From Nonomuraea helvata (GTDB lineage: Bacteria > Actinomycetota > Actinomycetes > Streptosporangiales > Streptosporangiaceae): a stretch of DNA of 64,000 nt. The notes under the pieces were generated by a model. That model saw only the letters and a list, made by a program, of their open reading frames with translations, searched no databases and was not told the DNA's origin. Position 1 is the first letter of the stretch, and every line of letters begins with the position of its first letter. The stretch is taken from contig NZ_BAAAXV010000009.1 in assembly GCF_039535785.1 (NCBI RefSeq), positions 1,426,001 to 1,490,000 on the forward strand, read 5' to 3'. Made by a program: the position numbers and the translations under genes. Of the stretch, positions 52,524 to 60,448 are shown piece by piece.

Positions 52524-53189
52524 CTATTCCTTGAGGCTGCGGAGCATCGGGGGGTGGAGGAGCTCGGCGGGGCCGCGGCGGAAGAGCTTGGCCGGGCGGC
52601 CGCCGTCACGGGTCGTCGTGCCGCCCGTCTCCACCAGGAAGCCCTCCGCCTTGGTGACCTTCCTGTGGAAGTTACGCGGGTCCAGCGGGCGCCCCCAGAC
52701 GATCTCGTAGACGCGCCGCAGGTCCGCCACCGTGAACGCCGGCGGGCAGAAGGCCGCCCCCAGCGAGGTGTACTCCAGCTTGGCCCTGGCCCGCTCCACG
52801 CCGTCCTGCATGATGCGCCGGTGGTCGAAGGCCATGACCGCGAGGGAGTCGACCGGCTGCCAGCTCATGTGGGCCTTCTCCGAAGCCGGGAGGTCGGGGG
52901 CCAGGCCCAGGTAGGCCACGCTCAGGACGCGCTGGCGGGGGTCGCGGTCCGGGTAGCCGTACGTCTGGAGCTGCTCCAGGTGGACCGGCGCGCCCGGGAG
53001 GCCGGCTCGCTCCGCGAGGATGCGCTGGGCGGCGGCGGGGAGGTCCTCGTCCAGCTGGATGAAGCCGCCCGGCAGGGACCAGCGGCGGAGGAACGGCGGG
53101 TTGTCACGTCGCCACACCAGAGCGCTCAGTGCCTGGTTTCTGACGGTGAGCACGACCAGGTCGACGCTGACCGGGACGCTCGGGACCAT
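52524..53189 (-). CDS. NUDIX hydrolase with C-terminal winged helix (NrtR-like)
   Basis: A 221-residue protein. Residues about 5-135 form a NUDIX domain, but the Nudix box (GFIQLDEDLPAAAQRILAER) departs from the full GX5EX7REUXEEXGU pattern, as in NrtR regulators that bind ADP-ribose or NAD precursors without hydrolysis. The C-terminal part (FTVADLRRVYEIVWGRPLDPRNFHRKV) is the winged helix of that group. It probably represses NAD-related genes; none is next to it. The ATG at 53189 follows a TAACGT box by seven bases. Confidence 0.85.
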   Translation of the reverse strand: MVPSVPVSVDLVVLTVRNQALSALVWRRDNPPFLRRWSLPGGFIQLDEDLPAAAQRILAERAGLPGAPVHLEQLQTYGYPDRDPRQRVLSVAYLGLAPDLPASEKAHMSWQPVDSLAVMAFDHRRIMQDGVERARAKLEYTSLGAAFCPPAFTVADLRRVYEIVWGRPLDPRNFHRKVTKAEGFLVETGGTTTRDGGRPAKLFRRGPAELLHPPMLRSLKE

Positions 53190-53196
53190 GCACGGC

Positions 53197-53202
53197 ACGT
53201 TA
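53197..53202 (-). promoter_or_regulatory. Leaderless -10 (TAACGT) of the NrtR-like gene
   Basis: TAACGT on the minus strand ends seven bases before the ATG at 53189. Confidence 0.4.
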
Positions 53203-53235
53203 CACGCAGTTTTGGGCGCCCATGTACGCGAGCCG

Positions 53236-55026
53236 TCACGTGAGGACGCGTACGTGTAACGGCTCCGTCGTCTCCTGACCCGTCGGGCCCTTCACGGAGA
53301 TCTTGACCCACTCGCCCGAGGGCACCTGCGTCCAGTCGAACGGCACCCAGGCCGTGACCATCCCCTCGGGAAGATCCTCGAGCCGCTGCTCGTCCAGCCA
53401 GCCCACCGCGGACACCACCAGGTCCTTGGTGCCCCCGGACCACGTGATGGTGACGGTGCCGTCCTTGAGGTTGTAGCCGCGCACCTCCACCCCGTCCTGG
53501 ATGTCACGCCCGCGCCTGATGGCGTCCACGGCGATCGGACGCCGCCAGTCGGCGGTGATCTCCTTCTCGAGGGAGGGGGTGCCGCACGTCATGAAGTCGC
53601 TCCACATGTAGGAGACGACTTTCTGTACATAACGGCCGGCCATCGTGACGGCCTGGTCCAGGCGCTTCTTGTCCGTCTTGCCCCGGGTGCCCTGTGCGGC
53701 GCACGGCTCCTTGCCCGACGGCTCGAACGCCTCCACGTTCGCCCACAGGTCCACCTTGTACCCGGCGTTGACCATCTCCTCGCGGGCCACCGACATCTCG
53801 CGATAGTAGTCGCGCGTGGAGCCGTGGTACGCCGTCCCGTACGTCGACTCCCCCACCATCGACCGCAGCCGCTCGTCCACCTCGTCGTCGCGCTGGTCCG
53901 GCCAGAACAGCCCCACCTTGCCGGTCCCCCGGCTGTCCTGCGGCGCGATGATGCCGACCCCCGTCTTGGCCAGCGCCTTGAACGCCTCGGCCACCTGGCT
54001 GGGCGTCTGCCCGAAGGGCACCCGCTTGCGCGCGTCCATGTAGGGGCTGATCAGGATGGGCTTGCCCCGGAGCTCCTGCTCGACGATCGTGTGCTGGTCG
54101 GCGTAGACCTCCAGCGTCGGGTTGGTGGCCAGGGTGTCGGCCATCTGCACCTCGAACGGCTGGTAGACGCCCCCCAGCGACGGCCGGTCGGCGAAGCGCG
54201 CGCCGTAGTCCTGCAGGATGCGCCGCGTCAGCGTGGTCAGCGTGCCGAGGTGCTTCTTGTACGCCCTGGTCGGCATGTTCGGGTCACGCGGCGCCAGCGG
54301 CAGCGCCGGATAGATCTGGATGCCGAACTGATCGCCCAGGTCGAGCAGCTCGTTCAGGCTGTCCTTGTCGGATCCGGCCACGAGGATCAGGTCGTACGAG
54401 GTGGCCTTGCCGGAGAAGTCGCACGTGGCGTCGTCGGAGCCGTCCGGCTGCGTGAGGAGCCGGTAGTAGATCCGGTTGCCCGCCTTGACGGAGTGCTCCA
54501 TCTGGGGGCAGCGGAACAGGTTGGGGCCGAACGACTCGTCCGTGCGGTAGACGTACGTGCGGCCGACCCTGTTGCCCGGGTTGGCCGCGCGCAGGTCGCG
54601 CTCGGCCGCGTCGCGGCAGGGCAGCCCGTCCTCCTGGCACGCCTTGTAGAGCGAGTCGACCTCCCCGTCCCTGGTCAGGATCTCGCCTGACTCCGAGACG
54701 GTGCGGAACTGCAGGCCGTAGCCGATCCTGATGACCGTGTCGCCGCCGACGTCGTGGATCTCCTTCAGCTGGGTGCGCCAGGTGCAGGGGTTCGACTTGG
54801 GCATGATCCAGTAGCCGGTCACGGCGTACGGGGCCCGCTCCTTGGTCTCGAACGTTCCACAGGGGTCGGTGAACTTCGACACCTTCGGCGTCGGCACCGT
54901 GTGCGACGGCTTGGGCTTCTGCGAAGCCGCGACCGGCGGCCTGTCAGAAGAGGACGGCAGAATGATGATCACCGTGGCGACCACGGCCAGGATGGCCAGG
55001 CCAGCGACCACGAAGAGCCAGCGCAC
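53236..55026 (-). CDS. DUF4434-like membrane-anchored or secreted protein
   Basis: A 596-residue protein with an N-terminal membrane anchor or uncleaved signal (LFVVAGLAILAVVATVIIILP), then a Pro/Ser-rich spacer and a large outer domain. GYWIMPKSNPCTWRTQL and the barrel-like strands (LGGVYQPFEVQ, GIIAPQDSRGTGKVGLF) fit the glycosidase-like DUF4434 family. Cysteine pairs suggest disulfides outside the cell. As last gene of a glycan operon, 21 bases after a glycosyltransferase gene, it may trim or anchor the polymer. Catalytic residues cannot be assigned. Confidence 0.72.
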   Translation of the reverse strand: MRWLFVVAGLAILAVVATVIIILPSSSDRPPVAASQKPKPSHTVPTPKVSKFTDPCGTFETKERAPYAVTGYWIMPKSNPCTWRTQLKEIHDVGGDTVIRIGYGLQFRTVSESGEILTRDGEVDSLYKACQEDGLPCRDAAERDLRAANPGNRVGRTYVYRTDESFGPNLFRCPQMEHSVKAGNRIYYRLLTQPDGSDDATCDFSGKATSYDLILVAGSDKDSLNELLDLGDQFGIQIYPALPLAPRDPNMPTRAYKKHLGTLTTLTRRILQDYGARFADRPSLGGVYQPFEVQMADTLATNPTLEVYADQHTIVEQELRGKPILISPYMDARKRVPFGQTPSQVAEAFKALAKTGVGIIAPQDSRGTGKVGLFWPDQRDDEVDERLRSMVGESTYGTAYHGSTRDYYREMSVAREEMVNAGYKVDLWANVEAFEPSGKEPCAAQGTRGKTDKKRLDQAVTMAGRYVQKVVSYMWSDFMTCGTPSLEKEITADWRRPIAVDAIRRGRDIQDGVEVRGYNLKDGTVTITWSGGTKDLVVSAVGWLDEQRLEDLPEGMVTAWVPFDWTQVPSGEWVKISVKGPTGQETTEPLHVRVLT

Positions 55027-55047
55027 GTTCAGACCGCCCTCGATGGA

Positions 55048-56136
55048 TTACTGCTTGACCCCGGCCCAGGACTCCAGCTGGGCCACGAAGCGCTTGGCCG
55101 AGTTGGGCCAGTGGTGGTTCGCGCGGGCGGCCGCGTAGCCGCGCGCGCCCTGGGCCCGCCGCTCGCGTACGTCGTCGCGCAGGGTCAGCACCGCCTGGGC
55201 GACGGCCTTGGGGTCCTCCCAGGGCACCACGACGCCGCTGTCATAGCGCTCCACCAGCTCGACGGCGCGCGGCGACGGGGTCGTGATGACGGGGATGCCG
55301 TGCGCCATGTACTCCACGATCTTCGTGGGCATCGAGTGGCGGTAGTTGGGCTCGTCGTGCAGCAGCGACAGCCCGGCCAGCGCCCCGTCGAGCCGCTTGA
55401 GCGCCTCGTCGTTGGGCATGAAGTCGCGCCACTCCAGCACGCCTTCGGTGACGGCCTGGTTGAGCAGGGGACGGCTCTGCGGGTCGGCGTACCCGATCAG
55501 CTCCACGGCCACGTGGTACGGCTGCAGCAGCCGCGCCACCTCGATGGCCTCGAACACGCCACGGGCCCTGGACAGCCAGCCGAGGTAGACCACCCGGTCG
55601 TCGCCCGGAGGCGTCACGGTGTCGGGCACCCACGTCTCGTTGGGGACGATCAGGTGGGCGTCCTTGAACCGGCCCGCGTACGCGGTCTCGGCCAGCAGCA
55701 GGTGCATGCGGCGCTCCGCGGTGCCCTCCAGCATGCGGGCGAAGAAGCGCACGGGAGGCCGTAACGGTGCGGGCAGCCACGGCTTGAGCGAGAGCGTGGC
55801 CGGGGTGTCCTCGTGCACGTCCCACACCACGGGCGGCCTGTTGCGCACGCCCCAGACGGCGAACAGCAGCTCGGGGTCGTGGATGAGGACGAGGTCGACC
55901 TTGTCGCGCATGCGCTTGAACAGGCGCCGGGCGGCCCACACGGCCGCCATCCGCTTGCGCTGCGCGGCGCGAGGGAGGTCCACGCCGGTTACCCAGGGTC
56001 GCGGTACGACGCCGTGCGCGGTGAATGAGGCGGCATACGTGACCTCATGACCGGCATCCACAAGGGCACGAATCTGCCTGTGCAGGATTCGAGCGTCCTC
56101 GGGGTTATGCACCACCGTCATGACGAGCACGTGCAC
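55048..56136 (-). CDS. Glycosyltransferase family 4 (GT-B)
   Basis: A 362-residue glycosyltransferase. The N-terminal half begins VHVLVMTVVHNPEDARILHR with LIHDPELLF; the C-terminal donor domain has VVYLGWLSRARGVFEAIE and the EX7E-type segment MPTKIVEYMAHGIPVITTP. The start is the GTG at 56136, with GGAGGG nine bases upstream. It lies 19 bases after wecC and 21 bases before the DUF4434-like gene in one operon. The sugar transferred is unknown; UDP-ManNAcA is a candidate because of its neighbours. Confidence 0.85.
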   Translation of the reverse strand: MHVLVMTVVHNPEDARILHRQIRALVDAGHEVTYAASFTAHGVVPRPWVTGVDLPRAAQRKRMAAVWAARRLFKRMRDKVDLVLIHDPELLFAVWGVRNRPPVVWDVHEDTPATLSLKPWLPAPLRPPVRFFARMLEGTAERRMHLLLAETAYAGRFKDAHLIVPNETWVPDTVTPPGDDRVVYLGWLSRARGVFEAIEVARLLQPYHVAVELIGYADPQSRPLLNQAVTEGVLEWRDFMPNDEALKRLDGALAGLSLLHDEPNYRHSMPTKIVEYMAHGIPVITTPSPRAVELVERYDSGVVVPWEDPKAVAQAVLTLRDDVRERRAQGARGYAAARANHHWPNSAKRFVAQLESWAGVKQ

Positions 56137-56155
56137 TGCGCGCAGCCCTCCGTCG

Positions 56156-57418
56156 CTACAGCCGCTCGACGCGTTCACCCTCGGTGAGCACACCGCGGGT
56201 GTCGAGCACGAGCTTGGCCTTCGCCTCGACCATGTCGAGGTCGAATGCGGCGTGCTGCTGCAGGAGCAGCGTCACGTCCGCGTTGATCACGGCCTCGGCC
56301 AGATCCTCCTCACGCGGCACCGGGGTGCCGTCTACCGCCCACTCCTTGACGTACGGGTCCGCGAACGACAGCTCGGCGCCCAGCTCCAGCAGCGCACGCG
56401 CCACAGGGAGCGCCGGGGTCTCACGCTCGTCGGCGATGTCCGGTTTGTAGGTGACGCCGAGCATAACGACTCTGGCGCCGTTCACGGCCTTCTTATGCCT
56501 GTTGAGCAGACGCTGGACGCGGGCCACCACGTACGACGGCATCCGCTCGTTGATCTCCTGCGCCAGCTCCACGAACCTGAACGGGTAGCCGAGCTTGCGC
56601 ACCGTGTACGACAGGTACGACGGGTCGACGGGGATGCAGTGCCCGCCGACGCCGGGACCGGGCAGGAACTTCTGGAAGCCGAACGGCTTGGTCGCCGCGG
56701 CCTCGATCGACTCCCACAGGTCGATCCCGAGCTCGTCGCAGAAGATCGCCATCTCGTTGACGAGTGCGATGTTGACGTGCCGGTAGGTGTTCTCGAGCAG
56801 CTTGGCCATCTCGGCCTCACGGGTGCCGCTGACCGGCACCACCTGCTCGATGAACTGCCCGTAGAACCCCGTGGCGCGGTCGCGGCAGGTCGCCGTGTAG
56901 CCGCCCACGACCTTGGGCGTGTTCCGCAGCCCGAACTTGGCGTTGCCCGGGTCGATGCGCTCGGGCGAGAAGGCGAGGTGGAAGTCCTCGCCCGCGACGA
57001 GCCCCGAGGTCTCCAGCAGCGGCCTGGCCACCTCGTCGGTGGTGCCGGGCCAGGTGGTCGACTCGAGCACGACGAGCGTGCCCTTGCTCAGGTTGCGGGC
57101 GACGGTCCTGGTGGCGCCCTCCACCGCGGACAGGTCCGGGCGGTGGTCCTCGTCCAGCGGGGTCGGCACGCAGATGACGATCGTGTTGCTTCTGGCCAGC
57201 ACGGTCTCGTCGAGCGTGGCGCTGAACCCGTTGGCCAGCATGTGCTCGAGGTCGGCGTCGGTCAGGTCATCGATGTAGGACTGCCCGGCGTTGAGCGCGT
57301 CGACCTTGGCGGGGTCGACGTCCACGCCGACGACCCGCAGGCCGGCGTTGACTGCCTCCTTGGCGAGGGGCATGCCGACGTAGCCGAGGCCGATGACAGC
57401 CAAGTCGATTTCTGTCAC
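56156..57418 (-). CDS. wecC: UDP-N-acetyl-D-mannosamine dehydrogenase
   Basis: A 420-residue nucleotide-sugar dehydrogenase that oxidises UDP-ManNAc to UDP-ManNAcA with two NAD+. The N-terminal Rossmann motif is AVIGLGYVGMPLA, the catalytic Cys is in PGVGGHCIPVDPSYL (about residue 259), and the dimer helix and C-terminal UDP-binding domain (LGVTYKPDIADERETPA) are complete. The match to the WecC/TviB group and the presence of a wecB gene 1.8 kb away support the ManNAc substrate over UDP-glucose. GTG start with AAGGCA upstream. Confidence 0.87.
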   Translation of the reverse strand: MTEIDLAVIGLGYVGMPLAKEAVNAGLRVVGVDVDPAKVDALNAGQSYIDDLTDADLEHMLANGFSATLDETVLARSNTIVICVPTPLDEDHRPDLSAVEGATRTVARNLSKGTLVVLESTTWPGTTDEVARPLLETSGLVAGEDFHLAFSPERIDPGNAKFGLRNTPKVVGGYTATCRDRATGFYGQFIEQVVPVSGTREAEMAKLLENTYRHVNIALVNEMAIFCDELGIDLWESIEAAATKPFGFQKFLPGPGVGGHCIPVDPSYLSYTVRKLGYPFRFVELAQEINERMPSYVVARVQRLLNRHKKAVNGARVVMLGVTYKPDIADERETPALPVARALLELGAELSFADPYVKEWAVDGTPVPREEDLAEAVINADVTLLLQQHAAFDLDMVEAKAKLVLDTRGVLTEGERVERL

Positions 57419-57536
57419 AGCAGTGCCTTAGAGAGCCGGAAACAACACTTCATGGTCGCAAAGGTTATCTCAAGTCCACCTAGCTCACGCCTAATGCGAC
57501 CGAACCCGTCGTAAGTGACAGCGAACATGAAGGTCA

Positions 57537-59207
57537 TCATTCGGTAAGAGAGCGGTATAGAGCACGGTAAGTCTCGGCAACGCGCCCCCAAGTTCGCTTC
57601 GCCGCCACTTCCTCCCGTCCTGCCTCACCCATCTCGGCACGCCGGGACGGGTCCTCCCGGAGCCCGGCGATGGCCTTGGCGAGCGCGGCCGGGTCGCCCG
57701 GCGCCACGAGAAGACCGGCGCCGTCGGAGCCGACGAGCTCGGACAGGGCGGGCAGATCACTGAGCACGACCGGCTTGCCGAGCGCCATCGCCTCGACGGG
57801 TTTCAATGGCGTAACAAGTCGGCATACCCGCAGATCCTCGCGCGGGCAGGCGAAGATGTCGATCGCGTCCTGCGCCTGCAGCGCCTCATCGGGGCCGACC
57901 CGGCCCGGGAGGACGGCGTCCTCGAGGCCCAGCTCCTCGACCAGCTCCAGGAGGTTGTCGCGCTCGGCGCCGTCACCCACGATGAGCACCCGCACGGGCG
58001 TGCGGTCGTCACGCAGCAGCGCGGCGGCCCGCAGCAGGGTGGCGAACCCCTCGTAGGCCACGATGCTGGACACGGAGCCGACGACGATCTCGTTCGGCGC
58101 GATGCCGTACGCGTCCCTGAACGACGCCCCGTCGTAGTGCGCGGTCAGCAGCGAGTCGTCCACGGCGTTGGGCGCCAGGTGGATCCGCTCCCGGGGCACC
58201 CCACGCTCGACGATCTCCGTGGCCATGGTCTCGGCCAGCGTGACCACGGCGTCGGCCTCGCGCATGAGGAACGCCTCGCGCTCGCGCTGGAGCACGTGCC
58301 GCTCGCTGCCCACGCGGATCGGGTCGCGGGAGGCCCAGGTCTCCTCCAGGAAGCCGCGTACCTCGTAGACGAACGGCGTGCCCGTCCTGTCGCGCACGGC
58401 GTGCGCCACGGAGCCGTTGCGGTGGTCGGTGGCGGCGTGCAGGACCTGCGGCTTGAGCTGTTCGACGAGCTTGGTGACGGCGTCGGCACCCTTGACCATG
58501 CGCCCGCGCATCTCGAACGGCATCTCGCCGTGCCCGTCCGGCAGCAGCCGGTAGTAGGGGATGCCGTCGATCTCCTCGAACGGCGACGCGTCGGCGTGCC
58601 CCTGGAACATCGGCCAGCCCCAGCTCGAGGCCACGTGCGGGTCGAGCCCGGCGGCCTGCTGCGAGGTGACGATGCGGTGGGTGCGGACGGTGTACCCGGC
58701 CTGCGTGTACGGCAGCGCGTTCGTGACCAGGTGCAGCACCCGCCCCTTGACGCGCTCCGTGATGGCCACCTTGGGCCCGGGCGGGATGGGGTCGGGGCTG
58801 ATCGCGGCCAGCTCACCCCGGTAGTAGGCCGCCCTGCGTTTGACGAACGGGTACTTGGTGTGGGCTTCGAGCACCGCGGCGGCCTCGCTCACCCGGCCGG
58901 CGTTCCACAGCTCCTTGGCCTCGTTCCACGGGCCCTTGACCACCCGCATGCCGAACTTGCGCACCGCGCGCCGGGCCCGCCGCGCGGCCGGCCAGGCCAC
59001 GCTGCCCACGACGGGGCGCAGCCGGGGCGGAAGCGCGTCGGCCGCGGCCTGTGCCACACGGACCGGGTCGGATTTGACCTTCGTCACGACGACGCGGGAG
59101 ACGATGATCGGGTGCTGAACGAAGCCTTTGAGAAGTCCACCGACGCCGGCACGGGCGGACTTCGCGGAAACCTTTGAGGAGTCTTGACGACTGGCGTCGG
59201 ATGCCAC
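57537..59207 (-). CDS. Glycosyltransferase family 4 with N-terminal helical extension
   Basis: A 556-residue protein. The first about 150 residues are basic and helical, with a TPR-like segment (NAGRVSEAAAVLEAHTKYP). The GT-B part follows: ALPYTQAGYTVRTHRIV in the acceptor domain, then IVVGSVSSIVAYEGF, VLIVGDGAERDNL and the EX7E segment VTPLKPVEAMALGKPVVLSD. GTG at 59207 is chosen as start because conservation begins there and a TATGGT box lies 11 bases upstream; the frame is open to 59342. First gene of the minus-strand glycan operon, divergent from wecB. Sugar unknown. Confidence 0.82.
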   Translation of the reverse strand: MASDASRQDSSKVSAKSARAGVGGLLKGFVQHPIIVSRVVVTKVKSDPVRVAQAAADALPPRLRPVVGSVAWPAARRARRAVRKFGMRVVKGPWNEAKELWNAGRVSEAAAVLEAHTKYPFVKRRAAYYRGELAAISPDPIPPGPKVAITERVKGRVLHLVTNALPYTQAGYTVRTHRIVTSQQAAGLDPHVASSWGWPMFQGHADASPFEEIDGIPYYRLLPDGHGEMPFEMRGRMVKGADAVTKLVEQLKPQVLHAATDHRNGSVAHAVRDRTGTPFVYEVRGFLEETWASRDPIRVGSERHVLQREREAFLMREADAVVTLAETMATEIVERGVPRERIHLAPNAVDDSLLTAHYDGASFRDAYGIAPNEIVVGSVSSIVAYEGFATLLRAAALLRDDRTPVRVLIVGDGAERDNLLELVEELGLEDAVLPGRVGPDEALQAQDAIDIFACPREDLRVCRLVTPLKPVEAMALGKPVVLSDLPALSELVGSDGAGLLVAPGDPAALAKAIAGLREDPSRRAEMGEAGREEVAAKRTWGRVAETYRALYRSLTE

Positions 59208-59263
59208 GCCGTGACCGTACCATAGGCAACGTTTTTCCCCTTCCGCTATGAAAGGCGAGGTCA

Positions 59264-60394
59264 ATGAGGGAGAACCCCCTGGTCCTGCACGTATTGGGTG
59301 CTCGTCCCAATTTCGTGAAAGCGGCTCCGGTGGTGCGGGCACTCGGTGAACTCGGCGTGCGGCAGGGCATCATCCACACTGGTCAGCACTATGACGCGTT
59401 GATGTCGGACGTCTTCTTCGCCGATCTCGGTCTGCCCGAGCCCGTGGCGAACCTGGGGGTCGGCTCGGGCACGCACGCCAAGCAGACCGCGGCGCTGCTC
59501 GTCGGCCTGGAGGAGGTCGTCCAGGAGCAGGACCCCGACCTGGTCGTGGTCTACGGCGACGTGAACTCGACGCTGGCCGCGATCCTGGTCTGCGCCAAGC
59601 TGGGCGTCAGGACCGCGCACGTGGAGGCCGGGCTGCGCTCGTTCGACCGGGGCATGCCGGAGGAGGTCAACCGGGTCGTCACCGACGCGCTGGCCGACCT
59701 GCTCTTCGCCACCTCGCCCGAGGCGCTGTCCTACCTGGCCAACGAGGGCGTGCCCGCGTCCAAGGTGCACCTGGTGGGCAACCCCATGATCGACAGCCTG
59801 TACGCGGCGCTGCCGTCGCTGGACCCGGCCCCCGTGGTCGAGCGGCTGGGCATACCGGCCCGTTACGCCGTCGCGACCCTGCACAGGCCCGCGAACGTGG
59901 ACACTCCGGAGGCCGCCAAGGAGCTGGTCGACGCCGTGCTGGAGGTCTCGCGGCAGATCCCGGTCGTGGTGCCGATCCACCCGCGCGGCAAGGCGCGCCT
60001 GGCCGCCGCGGGTCTGGTCGACAGCGAGACGATCAAGGTGGTCGACCCGCTGGGCTATGTGGACTTTCTCTCACTCGTACGCGGCGCCGCGCTGGTCGTC
60101 ACGGACTCCGGCGGCGTCCAGGAGGAGACGACCGTGCTGGGCGTCCCCTGCCTGACCCTGCGCCCCAACACCGAGCGGCCGATCACGATCACGCACGGCA
60201 CGAACCGGCTGGTCACGCCCGCTCTCCTGCCTGCCGCCGCGGAGAAGGCGCTGGCGGACGGCGCCGCCACGCCGGCCGGCGAGCTGCCGGTGCTCTGGGA
60301 CGGCCAGGCCGGCCCGCGGATCGCGAAGGTGATCTCCGCCTGGCTGAAGGGCGACAACCTCGCCCCTGCGTCTCAGGCCAAACGCCCCGAATAG
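59264..60394 (+). CDS. wecB: UDP-N-acetylglucosamine 2-epimerase (non-hydrolysing)
   Basis: A 376-residue enzyme interconverting UDP-GlcNAc and UDP-ManNAc. GARPNFVKAAPVVRAL, HTGQHYDALMSDVFF, VEAGLRSFDRGMPEEVNR and TDSGGVQEETTVLGVPCLTLR are all present, including the catalytic Asp, Glu and His residues of the family. AAAGGCGAGG precedes the ATG. With WecC it supplies UDP-ManNAcA for a surface polymer. The short divergent region of 56 bases shared with the glycosyltransferase operon suggests coordinated expression. Confidence 0.92.
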   Translation: MRENPLVLHVLGARPNFVKAAPVVRALGELGVRQGIIHTGQHYDALMSDVFFADLGLPEPVANLGVGSGTHAKQTAALLVGLEEVVQEQDPDLVVVYGDVNSTLAAILVCAKLGVRTAHVEAGLRSFDRGMPEEVNRVVTDALADLLFATSPEALSYLANEGVPASKVHLVGNPMIDSLYAALPSLDPAPVVERLGIPARYAVATLHRPANVDTPEAAKELVDAVLEVSRQIPVVVPIHPRGKARLAAAGLVDSETIKVVDPLGYVDFLSLVRGAALVVTDSGGVQEETTVLGVPCLTLRPNTERPITITHGTNRLVTPALLPAAAEKALADGAATPAGELPVLWDGQAGPRIAKVISAWLKGDNLAPASQAKRPE

Positions 60395-60448
60395 CGGCCT
60401 TGTCCGCCGTAATATGACAAACCTCCGCTAAGCGATAGGCGTATCACC